The notes: generated from the sequence alone by a model not told the origin. A DNA stretch of 64,000 bases from Caulobacter sp. (GCA_016125585.1 WGLL01000010.1:1-64000), one strand, 5' to 3'; shown: positions 34,702-43,598, counted from the stretch's first letter. Translations and numbers: made by a program.

Positions 34702-35172
34702 CTAGAGACGCAGCAGATAGACGTGCTCGCCCTCCAGAACTCGCTCGCCCTTCTGGTTGGTCACGGTGGCGGCCATGGTGACCACGCCGGTGGTGCGCTG
34801 CGGCTTGAGGCCGGTGATCTGCAGCAGCGGAAACAGGGTGTCGCCCGGATAGGCGCTTTTCAGGATCTTCGCCCGGACCTCGATCATCCCCAGCAGGGCG
34901 TCGCCGATCTCATGGGGGAACAGACCGGCCCCGGCGGCGGTGAAGCACAGCACCTGCAGGCCGTGCGCCAGCGGACCGGGGTGACCGAGCGCCTGGCAGT
35001 ATTCGGCGTCGTAGTGGATCGGGTGGTTGTCCAGGCTGACGGTCTGGAAAGCGGTGAAATTGCCGTCGCCCAGGGTGCGCGAGGGCAGGGGATAGCGGTC
35101 GCCGACCTTGAGATCGGCGAAGGTCTTGGCCGGGGTGACGCGGTGGGCGGCGTAGACGTCGGGCAGGGGCAT
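34702..35172 (-). CDS. MaoC-type (R)-hydratase family protein
   Basis: A 156-residue hot-dog-fold protein. The hydratase motif appears as SLDNHPIHYDAEYCQ at about residues 47-61, with Asp and His in the catalytic positions, followed by GPLAHGLQVLCF. These enzymes hydrate enoyl-CoA to (R)-3-hydroxyacyl-CoA or related thioesters. The following segment (LKSAYPGDTLFPLLQITGLKPQRTTGVV) is the usual second half. Transcribed alone, with a palindromic repeat directly upstream. Confidence 0.9.
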   Translation of the reverse strand: MPLPDVYAAHRVTPAKTFADLKVGDRYPLPSRTLGDGNFTAFQTVSLDNHPIHYDAEYCQALGHPGPLAHGLQVLCFTAAGAGLFPHEIGDALLGMIEVRAKILKSAYPGDTLFPLLQITGLKPQRTTGVVTMAATVTNQKGERVLEGEHVYLLRL

Positions 35173-35190
35173 GGGTCAGGCTCCGGGAAA

Positions 35191-35384
35191 TCCTCCTCCG
35201 GCCAAGGGCCGGGGGAGCGGGACCACGCGTAGCGTGGCGGAAGGGGCGGCGCCAGCCGGTGGATTGTTGAAGCGGTCTTGAAGCCCAGCCGGACGGCGCG
35301 AAGTCTTCAGGCTTCGGCGCCGCCCCTCCACCCCGCGCGTATTCGCGCGCGGTCCCCCTCCCCCGCGCTTTGCGCGGAGGAGGA
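35191..35384. repeat. Long imperfect palindrome (CCTCCTCCG ends)
   Basis: A 194-base element with inverted ends (CCTCCTCCG at 35192 and CGGAGGAGG at 35375), and inner pairs GGGGCGGCGCC with GGCGCCGCCCC. Nested small hairpins (CCACGCGTAGCGTGG, CCGCGCTTTGCGCGG) are included. It abuts the stop codon of the DJ-1/AraC gene and begins 18 bases before the MaoC start. Such elements are scattered in Caulobacterales chromosomes. Confidence 0.7.
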
Positions 35385-35386
35385 TG

Positions 35387-36325
35387 TCAGCTCGCCGCCG
35401 TCCGTCGCAGCGACTGCGGCGGCTGGCCGAAGGCGCGGAGGAAGGCGCGGCGCATGCGCTCGGGATCGCCGAAGCCGACTTCCAGGGCGACGTCCTCGAC
35501 CCGCAGGGGCTGACTTTCCAGCAGGGCGCGGGCCGCCTCCAGCCGCAGGCGCTCGACGGCCTTGGCCGGAGTGAAGCCAACTTCGGCGCCGAAGGCTCGC
35601 AGGAAGGTGCGCTCACTCATGCCGGCGCGTTCGGCGAGGTCGGGGACGGTCAGCGGCAGGCCCAGATTCTCCCGCATCCAGGCCAGAAGCGGATCGAAGC
35701 GGCCGCCGGCTTCCATCTCCAGCAGGGCCGAGAACTGCGACTGGCCGCCCGGACGTCGATGATAGACCACCAGCTGCTGGGCGGTTCGCCGGGCGATGTC
35801 CTCGCCGAGATCCTGGCCGATCAGGGCCAGGGCCAGATCGATGCCGGCGGTAATGCCGGCGCTGGTCCAGACGTCGCCGTCCTGGACGAAGATGCGGTCC
35901 GGTTCGAGCCGCACGGCCGGGTAGCGGCGGCGGAAATGGTCGGTGCGGCCCCAGTGGGTGGTCGCCCGCCGGCCGTCGAGCAGCCCGGCCTCGGCCAGGA
36001 CATAGGCGCCGGAACAGACGCTGGCGGTGCGTCGGGCCGTGGCCGAGGCGGCGCGCACCCAGGCAAGCGTGTCGGCGCAGACCGCCGGCCCCCGGGTGCC
36101 CTCGCCGCCGACGACCATGACGGTGTCGAGGTCGTCGTCCGGACGGAACGAACGGCTGTTCATCGCCACTCCCGAGGAGCTGTTCACCAGCCCGCCGGCC
36201 TTGCTGAGGGTCTCGATGCGATAGGCGCCGGGCCGGTAGCGGTCAGCGATCTCGAAGGCGGCGATCGGGCCGGCGGCGTCGAGCAGCTGGAAATTGTCGA
36301 AGATCAGGACGCCGATGGGTTTCAT
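35387..36325 (-). CDS. GlxA-type AraC regulator with DJ-1/PfpI domain
   Basis: A 312-residue regulator with an N-terminal DJ-1/PfpI domain (about 3-175; nucleophile-elbow SVCSGAYVLAEAGLLDGR near 100-118) and a C-terminal AraC-type double helix-turn-helix (about 205-305; LPLTVPDLAERAGMSERTFLRAFGAEVGFTPAKAVERLRLEAARALL, then DVALEVGFGDPERMRRAF). GlxA-like proteins respond to small molecules such as amines or nitriles. It is divergent from the DJ-1 hydratase at 36539, which it may control. ATG start. Confidence 0.92.
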   Translation of the reverse strand: MKPIGVLIFDNFQLLDAAGPIAAFEIADRYRPGAYRIETLSKAGGLVNSSSGVAMNSRSFRPDDDLDTVMVVGGEGTRGPAVCADTLAWVRAASATARRTASVCSGAYVLAEAGLLDGRRATTHWGRTDHFRRRYPAVRLEPDRIFVQDGDVWTSAGITAGIDLALALIGQDLGEDIARRTAQQLVVYHRRPGGQSQFSALLEMEAGGRFDPLLAWMRENLGLPLTVPDLAERAGMSERTFLRAFGAEVGFTPAKAVERLRLEAARALLESQPLRVEDVALEVGFGDPERMRRAFLRAFGQPPQSLRRTAAS

Positions 36326-36345
36326 GCGGCGGCGCCGGGGCAGGG

Positions 36346-36433
36346 GCCAATTCGGTGACAGTCACCTTTTCCGCACTGAGGGCGGCGTCGGCTATCGCGG
36401 CGGCGGGAAAAAGTGACTGTCACCGAATTGGCG
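36346..36433. repeat. Inverted repeat GCCAATTCGGTGACAGTCAC
   Basis: GCCAATTCGGTGACAGTCAC (36346-36365) and its reverse complement (36414-36433) enclose about 48 bases, with TTTTCC / GGAAAAA adding to the stem. Repeats with the GGTGACAGTCAC core are common in bacteria and are often tied to REP-associated tyrosine transposases. It occupies the promoter region between the divergent GlxA-type and isonitrile-hydratase-like genes. Confidence 0.8.
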
Positions 36434-36538
36434 GTCGGGCTGACTCGTCTTGGCGAAAAATGAGGGAACATTGTCATTTCAGCCAGACGCTAGGTCGGGC
36501 AAGGTGACCCGGTCAAGCCCTGATCCCGGAGATCGCCA

Positions 36539-37231
36539 ATGCCCGCCCCGACCCTGAACATCATCTTCGCCCTGTATCCCGATGTCACCCACCTTGATTT
36601 CACCGGACCGCATCAGTTTCTCATGCGCCTGCCCGGCGCCCGGGTGACGGTCGCCTGGATGGAGGGGGGCGAACTGGCGGCCGACGGCCTGACCTTCGCG
36701 GGGCTGGCCCGGCTGGCGGACATCACCGACTGCGACATCCTCTGCGTTCCCGGCGGCTTTGGCACGACCGCGGCGATGCAGGACCAGGCGTTTCTCGACC
36801 AGATCCGGCGACTGGCCGGGATCAGCCGCTATGTGACCTCCGTCTGCACCGGATCGCTGATCCTGGCGGCGGCGGGCCTGCTGGAGGGCAGGCGGGCGGC
36901 CTGCCACTGGGCGTGGCGCGACCAGCTGGCCCTGTTCGGGGCCATTCCGGATCCGGCCCGGGTGGTTCGCGACGGCAATGTCTTCACCGGGGGCGGGGTG
37001 ACCGCGGGGATCGACTTCGCCCTGACCCTGGCCGCGGAGGTGGCGGGCGACGACTTCGCCCAGTCGCTGCAGCTGGGTCTGGAATACGCCCCCGCGCCGC
37101 CTTTCAACGCCGGCCGGCCGGAAACCGCGCCGCCGGACATTCTCGAGCGGGTCCAGGGCATGTACGGCGCGGCCATGCCCCAGCGGCTGGCGGCGGCGCA
37201 GGCGGCCGCGGCCCGGCTCGCCCAATCCTAG
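36539..37231 (+). CDS. DJ-1/PfpI protein, isonitrile hydratase-like
   Basis: A 230-residue DJ-1 superfamily enzyme that matches cyclohexyl-isocyanide hydratase (InhA) in outline: FALYPDVTHLDFTGPHQFL at 10-28, the catalytic cysteine in SVCTGSLILAAAGLLEGRRA near residue 102, ACHWAWRDQL, and GGGVTAGIDFAL. These enzymes add water to isonitriles to give N-substituted formamides; many relatives are unassayed. ATG with GGAG 11 bases upstream. It is divergent from the GlxA-type regulator, with the GTGACAGTCAC palindrome between. Confidence 0.85.
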   Translation: MPAPTLNIIFALYPDVTHLDFTGPHQFLMRLPGARVTVAWMEGGELAADGLTFAGLARLADITDCDILCVPGGFGTTAAMQDQAFLDQIRRLAGISRYVTSVCTGSLILAAAGLLEGRRAACHWAWRDQLALFGAIPDPARVVRDGNVFTGGGVTAGIDFALTLAAEVAGDDFAQSLQLGLEYAPAPPFNAGRPETAPPDILERVQGMYGAAMPQRLAAAQAAAARLAQS

Positions 37232-37238
37232 CCGCCGT

Positions 37239-37724
37239 TCAGCGCAGCCATCGAAGCATGTGAGGATAGGGCGGCGGCCCGTCCGAGCTCGTCGCGCCCG
37301 GCGCCAGGGTCAGGCCGTAGTATTGCAGCAGGGGCAGGCCGGGCGCGTGGCCCGCCTCGAAGGTTTCGGCCAGCCAGGCGGCCTCGCCCTTGTAGCCGCC
37401 GTCGTGGAAGAGGTCGGTGGCGGCGAGGCCCAGATGCCGGGCGGCGGCCCAGGACCAGGCCAGGGTCGCCATCTCATCGCCATCGCTGGAGACGAAGGGC
37501 TCGTCCGCGCGATGCTCCGGGGCGGTCACGGCCAGATGGCCGGCCTCATGCAGCAGGTCGCCCGGGGCGAAGGACCGGTCCGGATCATAGACCAGTTCCC
37601 CGCGCCTGATTTCCATGCCGGGCAGGAAGGTGTCATCCGGCAGGGCGGCCGCCCGCAACGGTATGCCGATCTCGCGCAGGAAGCCTGTGATGCGGTCGAT
37701 CAGCTCGGCGCGATCCGGTGTCAT
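37239..37724 (-). CDS. Putative zinc-binding HEXXH protein
   Basis: A 161-residue cytosolic protein of no family I can name. It contains LLHEAGHLAV near residue 58, an HExxH motif typical of zincin metalloproteases, and EMATLAWSWAAARHLGL downstream, which could give the third ligand as a Glu. It has no signal peptide. The gene is 7 bases from the downstream end of the dioxygenase gene and on the same strand, so the two are likely co-transcribed. Confidence 0.65.
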   Translation of the reverse strand: MTPDRAELIDRITGFLREIGIPLRAAALPDDTFLPGMEIRRGELVYDPDRSFAPGDLLHEAGHLAVTAPEHRADEPFVSSDGDEMATLAWSWAAARHLGLAATDLFHDGGYKGEAAWLAETFEAGHAPGLPLLQYYGLTLAPGATSSDGPPPYPHMLRWLR

Positions 37725-37731
37725 ATTCCCA

Positions 37732-38523
37732 CTATAGCGAGACTGCTTCGGCGCCGAAAAGCACCGAGGTCATCGAGATGCCCGCGAAGACGTCGTCGTT
37801 GAAGAAGCGCGGCGTCTCATCGGCTCCGGCGGCGCCGAGGACATAGAGCAGGGGCAGGTAGTGTTCGGCGCTGTTGATGGCCAGTGCGGCGTCGGGGCCC
37901 AGGGCGGCGTAATCGATCAGGGCGTCATGGTCGCCGGCCAGGATCAGCTGCTTGGCTGTCTCGTTGAAGCGCGGCGCCCAGTCCGGCGTGGCGCCGGTGC
38001 GGAAGTTCACGTCACGCAGATTGTGCACGATGTCGCCGCTGCCGACGATCATCACCCCCTCGTCGCGCAGGCCGGCCAGCCTGCGACCCGCATCGTGATG
38101 CCAGTGATCGGGCCGGCTGCGGTCGATCGACAGGGCGACAATCGGCACGTCCGCCGCGGGATACATCGGCGCCAGGACGCTCCAGACGCCATGATCGAAC
38201 CCCCGCCGCTCATCCAGCGCGACGGGGTCTGGCGAAAGCAGTCCTGCCACGCGCCGCGCCAACGCCGGGTCGCCGGGCGCGGGATAGCGGGCGTCGAACA
38301 GGGCCTGGGGGAAGCCGCCGAAATCATGGATCGTCTCCGGGGCCGCGCCGGCGGTGACGGCGACGCCGCGCGTCTCCCAATGGGCGGAAATCACGAGGAT
38401 GGCTCGTGGGCGCGGCAGGGCCTGGCCAACCCGGGCCCAGCCCCGGCTCCAGGCATTATCCTCGATGGCGTTCATCGGTGATCCGTGACCGAGGAACAGG
38501 GCCGGCATGCGGGTCATGATCAT
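37732..38523 (-). CDS. DODA-type extradiol dioxygenase (LigB superfamily)
   Basis: A 263-residue member of the YgiD/4,5-DOPA dioxygenase family of ring-cleaving, metal-dependent oxygenases. Metal ligands are seen in LFLGHGSPMNA (His near residue 13), in ISAHWETRG (His near 47) and in VGSGDIVHNLRDV (His near 165). The HGSPM motif is a family hallmark. The start could be ATG 38523 or ATG 38517; MTRMPALFLGHGSPM matches relatives best. The natural substrate is some catechol. It leads a two-gene unit with the HEXXH protein. Confidence 0.9.
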   Translation of the reverse strand: MIMTRMPALFLGHGSPMNAIEDNAWSRGWARVGQALPRPRAILVISAHWETRGVAVTAGAAPETIHDFGGFPQALFDARYPAPGDPALARRVAGLLSPDPVALDERRGFDHGVWSVLAPMYPAADVPIVALSIDRSRPDHWHHDAGRRLAGLRDEGVMIVGSGDIVHNLRDVNFRTGATPDWAPRFNETAKQLILAGDHDALIDYAALGPDAALAINSAEHYLPLLYVLGAAGADETPRFFNDDVFAGISMTSVLFGAEAVSL

Positions 38524-38654
38524 CTCTTATTATTGAAACAACTTTGGATACAGATGGGCCCTGAAGCGCCCGATTCAAGCCCGCGCCGGTTGGCACAATG
38601 CTGGCTTTCCATCCGCCTGGATCCGGCCTTCGGGATCAGAACAGGACAGCCGCC

Positions 38655-39800
38655 ATGTCTTCGTCGTCGTCATCGTCTCCTTCCGGCACAGCCGCCGTCT
38701 CGCCCCGGGGCGGCGCCCTCGACATGCTTCGCCTGATGGCGGCGCTGTTCGTGCTGGTCTTCCACTATGGCGACGAGGCGCCGGTGGCGCTGAGCAGCAT
38801 CCACGCCTTTCTGAGCCGGGGCTATCTGGCCACCGACTTCTTCCTGCTGCTGTCCGGCTTCGTGCTGGTCAAGGCTTACGGAAAGTCGATCCTCAGCGGA
38901 AAGGTCGGCTACGGCCAGTTCATGACCAAGCGTCTGGCCCGGGTCTATCCGGCCCATCTGATCACCCTTTTCGGCCTGGTCATCGCGGTGCTCGGCGCCG
39001 GCGCGATCGGCCACGGCATCAGCCATCCCGAACATTTCCGCTGGAGCGACATCCCCGGCAACATCCTGCTGCTGCAGTCGGTCGGCTGGGGCGGCGACAC
39101 CTGGAACATCCCCAGCTGGACCATCTCGGCCCTGATGGCCTGCTATCTGTTCTTCCCCTGGCTGTGGCGGGCGGTTCACCGCATCCAGAGCCCGGTGACG
39201 GCCCTGTGCCTGGCGGTGACGGTGCTGCTCGGCGCCAACGCCCTGAGCCTGCTGATCGTCGGTCAGGAGCAGTTCAACCTGCCCTTCAACTGGGGCCTGG
39301 GCCGCACCATTCCCCTGTTCATCTCCGGCGTCGCCCTGGCCCGCTTTGTCGAAATCGCCCGGCTCAGCCCCCGCGCCGCCAACCTGACCGGCGTGATCGG
39401 CTTCCTCGCCTTCTGCCTGATCGGCGCCCTCAATGGCCCGGACATGCTCAGCGTCCTGGCCACCATGGCGGTCATCGTCGGCTGCGGCGCCGGCAAGGGC
39501 GAGCGCAAGTGGTTCGGGGCCGAATGGGGGGCAAAGATCAGCTTCACCCTGTTCCTGATCCACACCATCACCGGCGCCGTCTGGTTCGACGCCGTCCGGC
39601 CGCTGCTGGACCGGTTCAATCCGTCCCAGCCGATGCAGTGGGTCATCTGGTTCGGCAGCGTCGCCTTCGCCATCGCCGCGGCCGCAGTGTTCCACGAACT
39701 GATCGACGAGCCGATCCAGAAGCGCCTCAACGCCTGGATCAAGACCCGCTTCGCCCGGCCCGTTGCGGCGCCGGCCGCGACAGCGGCGGAACAGGTCTGA
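38655..39800 (+). CDS. Acyltransferase 3 family membrane protein
   Basis: A 381-residue inner membrane O-acyltransferase (OafA/NodX type) with about ten hydrophobic segments. Family landmarks: LDMLRLMAALFVLVFHYGDE (His in the first helix), FLSRGYLATDFFLLLSGFVLV, MTKRLARVYPAHL, and TWNIPSWTISALM. It moves an acyl group such as acetate from CoA to an exported glycan. The ATG at 38655 is chosen; the open frame upstream (38598) does not look membrane-like. A strong terminator follows. Confidence 0.9.
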   Translation: MSSSSSSSPSGTAAVSPRGGALDMLRLMAALFVLVFHYGDEAPVALSSIHAFLSRGYLATDFFLLLSGFVLVKAYGKSILSGKVGYGQFMTKRLARVYPAHLITLFGLVIAVLGAGAIGHGISHPEHFRWSDIPGNILLLQSVGWGGDTWNIPSWTISALMACYLFFPWLWRAVHRIQSPVTALCLAVTVLLGANALSLLIVGQEQFNLPFNWGLGRTIPLFISGVALARFVEIARLSPRAANLTGVIGFLAFCLIGALNGPDMLSVLATMAVIVGCGAGKGERKWFGAEWGAKISFTLFLIHTITGAVWFDAVRPLLDRFNPSQPMQWVIWFGSVAFAIAAAAVFHELIDEPIQKRLNAWIKTRFARPVAAPAATAAEQV

Positions 39801-39830
39801 AGACAAGGCCCTCCGGGGGGAGGCAGGGCA

Positions 39831-39864
39831 GGGGCCGGGCGCGGACGTCCGGCCCCGCTTTTTT
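39831..39864 (+). terminator. Intrinsic terminator of the acyltransferase 3 gene
   Basis: Stem GGGGCCGG / CCGGCCCC, 10-base loop, then GCTTTTTT, 30 bases past the stop codon. It also lies at the end of the convergent nad operon. Confidence 0.88.
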
Positions 39865-40706
39865 CAGGCGTCGAGACCGATATCCAGCACGGACACTGAG
39901 TGGGTCAGGGCGCCGACGCTGATCACATCGACCCCGGTCTCGGCGATCGCCCGCACGGTGTCGAGATTGACCCCGCCCGAGGCTTCCAGGACGACCTGAC
40001 CGGAGGCCATGTCGACGGCGGCGCGCAGGTCCTCGAGGCCGAAGTTGTCGAGCATGATGACGTCCGGCCCGGCGGTCAGGGCCTGTTGCAGCTGCTCCAG
40101 GCTGTCGACCTCGCACTCGACCTTGACCAGATGGCCGACGAAGGCGCGGGCCCGCTCGATGGCCGGGATCACCCCGCCGCAGGCGACGACATGGTTGTCC
40201 TTGATCAGGATGGCGTCATCCAGCCCGAAGCGGTGGTTCTGCGCCCCGCCGCAGCGCACGGCGTACTTCTCCAGCGCCCGCTGGCCAGGGGTGGTCTTGC
40301 GCGTGTCGGTGATGCGGGCCGAGGTTCCCGCGACCGCATCGACATAGGCGCGGGTCAGGGTGGCGATGCCGCTCATCCGGCCCAGCAGGTTCAGGGCCGT
40401 CCGCTCCGCCGACAACAGGGCGCGGGCGTCGGCGTTGGTGCGGGCGACGATGGTTCCGGCGCTGACCGCATCGCCGTCGCTGACCAGAGCCTCGAACGTC
40501 GCCGCGGGATCCAGGGCATGGATGGCCAGTCGGGCGCAGGCCAGGCCGGAGATCACGCCGTTCTTGCGGGCGCCGAAGGTGGCGGCCAGCCGCGCGTGCG
40601 GGTCAATACAGGCCAGGGCGGTGATGTCGCCGGCGCGGCCCAGATCCTCGGCCAGGGCGGCGCGGACGACGGGCTCGATCAGGATGTCGGGAAGCGGGGC
40701 GATCAC
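39864..40706 (-). CDS. nadC: Nicotinate-nucleotide pyrophosphorylase
   Basis: A 280-residue enzyme that converts quinolinate and PRPP to nicotinate mononucleotide, the last step of the de novo branch to NAD. The signature KTTPGQRALEKYAVRCGG...HRFGLDD is at about residues 136-166, followed by ILIKDNH and VEVDSLEQ-like CEVDSLEQL. The terminal DVISVGALTHSV is standard. Its start overlaps the nadB stop by 4 bases, so it is translated together with nadB as the last gene of the operon. Confidence 0.97.
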   Translation of the reverse strand: MIAPLPDILIEPVVRAALAEDLGRAGDITALACIDPHARLAATFGARKNGVISGLACARLAIHALDPAATFEALVSDGDAVSAGTIVARTNADARALLSAERTALNLLGRMSGIATLTRAYVDAVAGTSARITDTRKTTPGQRALEKYAVRCGGAQNHRFGLDDAILIKDNHVVACGGVIPAIERARAFVGHLVKVECEVDSLEQLQQALTAGPDVIMLDNFGLEDLRAAVDMASGQVVLEASGGVNLDTVRAIAETGVDVISVGALTHSVSVLDIGLDA

Positions 40707-42223
40707 TCGGCGGCGGCCTTCATGGCGTCCAAGGTGGACAGGGTGACGAAGGTGCGATGCGCCGTGGCCAGGTCCGGATAGTCGGTGCGGAAATGCCCGC
40801 CGCGGCTTTCCCGCCGCTCAAGGGCGCAGGTCGCCACCAGGGCGGCCGTGGTCAGGATCGGGCCGGCCCCGTGACGCGCCTTCAGCCGTTCGATGGTGGA
40901 CAGGAGCCGGCTCAGGCTCTGGCCCGTGCGCACCACCCCGGCGCCCTCGCTCATCGCCAGGCGAAGCTCGGCCAGGGCTTCCGGCGGCAGGTCGGGCGCG
41001 GCGACGGGCGGTAGGATCGGCGTGCCTGGATCGACCGCCTCGCGCAGGACCGCGCCGGCGCGGGTCCCGAACACCGCTGCTTCCAGCAGGGAGTTGGAGG
41101 CCAGGCGATTGGCGCCGTGGACGCCGGGCGCGGCGCATTCACCGGCGGCCAGCAGGCCCTCCAGGCTGGTGCGGGCGTGCAGGTCGGTGGCGATGCCGCC
41201 CATGTGGTAGTGGCAGGCCGGGACGACCGGGATGGGGCGCACGCAGGGGTCGATGCCGGCGCCCATGCAGGCGGCGTAGACGGCGGGAAACTCGTGCGGA
41301 AAGGCGGCGCCGACCGCCTCTGTCGCGTCCAGGACGGCGCCGCGACCGGCCAGCCGCTCGGAGGCGATGGCCCGGGCGACCACATCGCGGGGCGCCAGCT
41401 CGGCGGCCGGATGATAGTCGAGCATGAAGGCCCGGCCGTCGTGATTGCGCAGGATCGCGCCCTCGCCGCGCAGGGCCTCGGTCGCCAGCGGCGCCGGGTC
41501 GACCGGAATGTCGATGGCGGTGGGGTGGAACTGCACGAACTCCGGGTCGGCAATCACCGCCCCGGCCAGGGCGGCCAGGCCCAGGCCCTCGCCGCGCAGT
41601 TCGCGCGGGGTGGTGGTCACCGCATAGAGGCCGCCAAGGCCGCCGGTCGCCAGCAGGGTCGCGGCCGTGGTGATGGCGGTCAGATCGCCGGTCTCGTCCT
41701 CGACCAGCGCGCCGCGCACCCGGCCGGACGCGTCCTGCAGCAGATTGCGCAGCCGCAGGCCGATGCGGACCTCGATGTGGGGCGCGGCGAGGACCGCTGC
41801 GGTGACCGCCTCCATGATGGCGCGCCCGGCGCCGTCGCCGCCGATGCGGGCGACGCGGGGACGGCCATGGGCGGCCTCAAGGCTCTGGGCGAAGCCGCCG
41901 TCCTCTGTGCGATCGAACGGCGCGCCCAGATCGGCCAGACGGCGGACGGCGTCAGGCCCCTCACGGGTCAGGACGTCGACGGCTTCGGGATCGCACAGGC
42001 CCGCACCGGCGGCGAGGGTGTCGGCGGCGTGGTCTTCCGGCGTATCGCCGTCGGACAGGGCGGCGGCCATGCCGCCTTGCGCCCAGGCGCTGGAACAGGC
42101 CTCGCCCAGAGGGGCGGGGCTCAGCAGCAGCACCTTGCGGGGCGCGGCGGCGAGGGCGGCCGACAGACCGGCGAGGCCCGCCCCGACGATCAGGACGCCG
42201 TCGTGGTGGAGCGTGTGGGTCAT
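40703..42223 (-). CDS. nadB: L-aspartate oxidase
   Basis: A 506-residue flavoenzyme that oxidises aspartate to iminoaspartate. The FAD dinucleotide motif is VGAGLAGLSAALAAA near residues 13-27; SSAWAQGGMAAAL is the flavin-binding Ser/Gln segment, ATGGLGGLY follows near residue 190, and the active-site HYHMGGI is at about 339. It overlaps nadC by 4 bases downstream and a small ORF by 4 bases upstream (ATGA). Slightly shorter C-terminal helical domain than the E. coli enzyme. Confidence 0.97.
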   Translation of the reverse strand: MTHTLHHDGVLIVGAGLAGLSAALAAAPRKVLLLSPAPLGEACSSAWAQGGMAAALSDGDTPEDHAADTLAAGAGLCDPEAVDVLTREGPDAVRRLADLGAPFDRTEDGGFAQSLEAAHGRPRVARIGGDGAGRAIMEAVTAAVLAAPHIEVRIGLRLRNLLQDASGRVRGALVEDETGDLTAITTAATLLATGGLGGLYAVTTTPRELRGEGLGLAALAGAVIADPEFVQFHPTAIDIPVDPAPLATEALRGEGAILRNHDGRAFMLDYHPAAELAPRDVVARAIASERLAGRGAVLDATEAVGAAFPHEFPAVYAACMGAGIDPCVRPIPVVPACHYHMGGIATDLHARTSLEGLLAAGECAAPGVHGANRLASNSLLEAAVFGTRAGAVLREAVDPGTPILPPVAAPDLPPEALAELRLAMSEGAGVVRTGQSLSRLLSTIERLKARHGAGPILTTAALVATCALERRESRGGHFRTDYPDLATAHRTFVTLSTLDAMKAAAE

Positions 42224-42420
42224 CTCAGCTCCATCGCCGCCCGCACGGGGTCGGCTTCGAACATGGCGTCGTAGGCCTGGTGCAAATGGGCGCCGTGACG
42301 GATCAGTTCCTCGACCACCTCGCGGGCGCTGAGCGGCATCAGGCTGGACCAGTCCTTGGGAACGTCCGGCCGGGTGGCCTTGACGCGATAGACGGGTCCG
42401 AACTTGCTGATCTTGATCAT
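42220..42420 (-). CDS. Small protein inside the nad operon
   Basis: A 66-residue protein of unknown function (MIKISKFGPVYRVKATRP..., ending PVRAAMELR). It is probably helical in its second half (SAREVVEELIRHGAHLHQAYDAMFEADP). It lies 18 bases after nadA and its stop overlaps the nadB start as ATGA, so it is made together with both. Such a place suggests a role in the NadA-NadB hand-over of unstable iminoaspartate or in control, which is inference. GGGAGG precedes the ATG. Confidence 0.75.
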   Translation of the reverse strand: MIKISKFGPVYRVKATRPDVPKDWSSLMPLSAREVVEELIRHGAHLHQAYDAMFEADPVRAAMELR

Positions 42421-42438
42421 CGGGAGCCTCCTTCCGGC

Positions 42439-43527
42439 TCAGATCATTTCCACATCGACGTGGTGGCCCCGCGCCTTGACGAGGTCATAGCGGGCGGGAA
42501 CGGAGGGCGGCGGCAGGTCGATCATCCGCTGCACCGCCAGGCGGGCGCGGTCGGCGATCTGCGGGTCGATGGTCACCTCGAACTGCTCCTTGACCAGGGC
42601 GTTGAGGATGTTCTGCAGGCTGATCCGCTTCATGTGCGGGCAGAGATTGCAAGGGCCGATGAACTCGACGCCCGGCACATCGCCGGCGATGTTGCTGGCC
42701 ATGCTGCATTCGGTGATCAGCACCACCTGCCTGGGCCGGCGCGTCTCGACGTAGCTGGTCATGGCGGCGGTGGAGCCGGCGAAGTCGGCCGCGTTCAGCA
42801 CCTCTTCGGGGCATTCCGGATGGGCCAGGATTTCCGCGCCCGGATAGGCCACACGCATCTCGGCGATGTCTTCGGGGGTGAAGCGGACGTGGACCTCGCA
42901 ACTGCCCTTCCAGGCGATGATCTTCACATCGGTCTGGGCGGCGACATTGCGGGCCAGGTATTCGTCGGGGATCAGGATGACCCGGTCGACGCCCCATTCC
43001 TTCGCCGCCCATTCGACCACCTGCACGGCGTTGGCGCTGGTGCAGCAGATGTCGGTCTCGGCCTTCACGTCGGCGGTGGTGTTGACGTAGGTGACCACCG
43101 GGACGCCGGGGAAGCGCTGCTTGATCAGCCGCACGTCGGCGCCGGTGATCGAACTGGCCAGGCTGCAGCCGGCCCGCAGGTCGGGGATCAGCACCGTCTT
43201 GTCGGGGCACAGCACCTTGCTGGTCTCGGCCATGAAGTGAACCCCGGCCTGGACGATGATCCTGGCGTCCGAACGGGCGGCTTCCCGGGCCAGGCCCAGG
43301 CTGTCGCCGACATAGTCGCCGACCCCGTGGAAGATCTCAGGCGTCATGTAGTTATGGGCCAGGATGACCGCGTTCTTCTCGGCCTTCAGCCGGTTGATCT
43401 CGGCGATCAGCGGGGCGTGGACGCGCCAGTCGAGCGGGGTGACCTTGCTCTTGACCTTGTCCCACACCGGGGCGGTCAGGGCTTCCACCTCGGGGGTGAA
43501 CTCCAGGGGAGCGAAACCGTCAGCCAT
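42439..43527 (-). CDS. nadA: Quinolinate synthase A
   Basis: A 362-residue [4Fe-4S] enzyme that condenses iminoaspartate with dihydroxyacetone phosphate to quinolinate. Cluster and active-site segments: [11 protein letters not shown] near residue 52, [12 protein letters not shown] near 98, [22 protein letters not shown], and [12 protein letters not shown] near 305. The ATG at 43527 has AAGGAG 8 bases upstream; the longer frame to 43557 would run into the operator. First gene of the operon nadA-orf-nadB-nadC, behind two palindromes. Confidence 0.97.
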   Translation of the reverse strand: MADGFAPLEFTPEVEALTAPVWDKVKSKVTPLDWRVHAPLIAEINRLKAEKNAVILAHNYMTPEIFHGVGDYVGDSLGLAREAARSDARIIVQAGVHFMAETSKVLCPDKTVLIPDLRAGCSLASSITGADVRLIKQRFPGVPVVTYVNTTADVKAETDICCTSANAVQVVEWAAKEWGVDRVILIPDEYLARNVAAQTDVKIIAWKGSCEVHVRFTPEDIAEMRVAYPGAEILAHPECPEEVLNAADFAGSTAAMTSYVETRRPRQVVLITECSMASNIAGDVPGVEFIGPCNLCPHMKRISLQNILNALVKEQFEVTIDPQIADRARLAVQRMIDLPPPSVPARYDLVKARGHHVDVEMI

Positions 43528-43541
43528 CACCCAACTCCTTT

Positions 43542-43556
43542 TGCTCAATGTGAGCA
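43542..43556. promoter_or_regulatory. Probable NAD-repressor operator 1
   Basis: TGCTCA-ATG-TGAGCA is a perfect 6-3-6 palindrome 15 bases before the nadA ATG. It matches the second site upstream. In alphaproteobacteria the nadABC operon is known to be controlled by the repressor NadQ; assigning this site to NadQ is inference, as no nadQ gene is in the window. Confidence 0.6.
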
Positions 43557-43598
43557 TTTCTAGAGCCTCGAAAAGGCCGGACGAGAGCGGCCCGGCCC

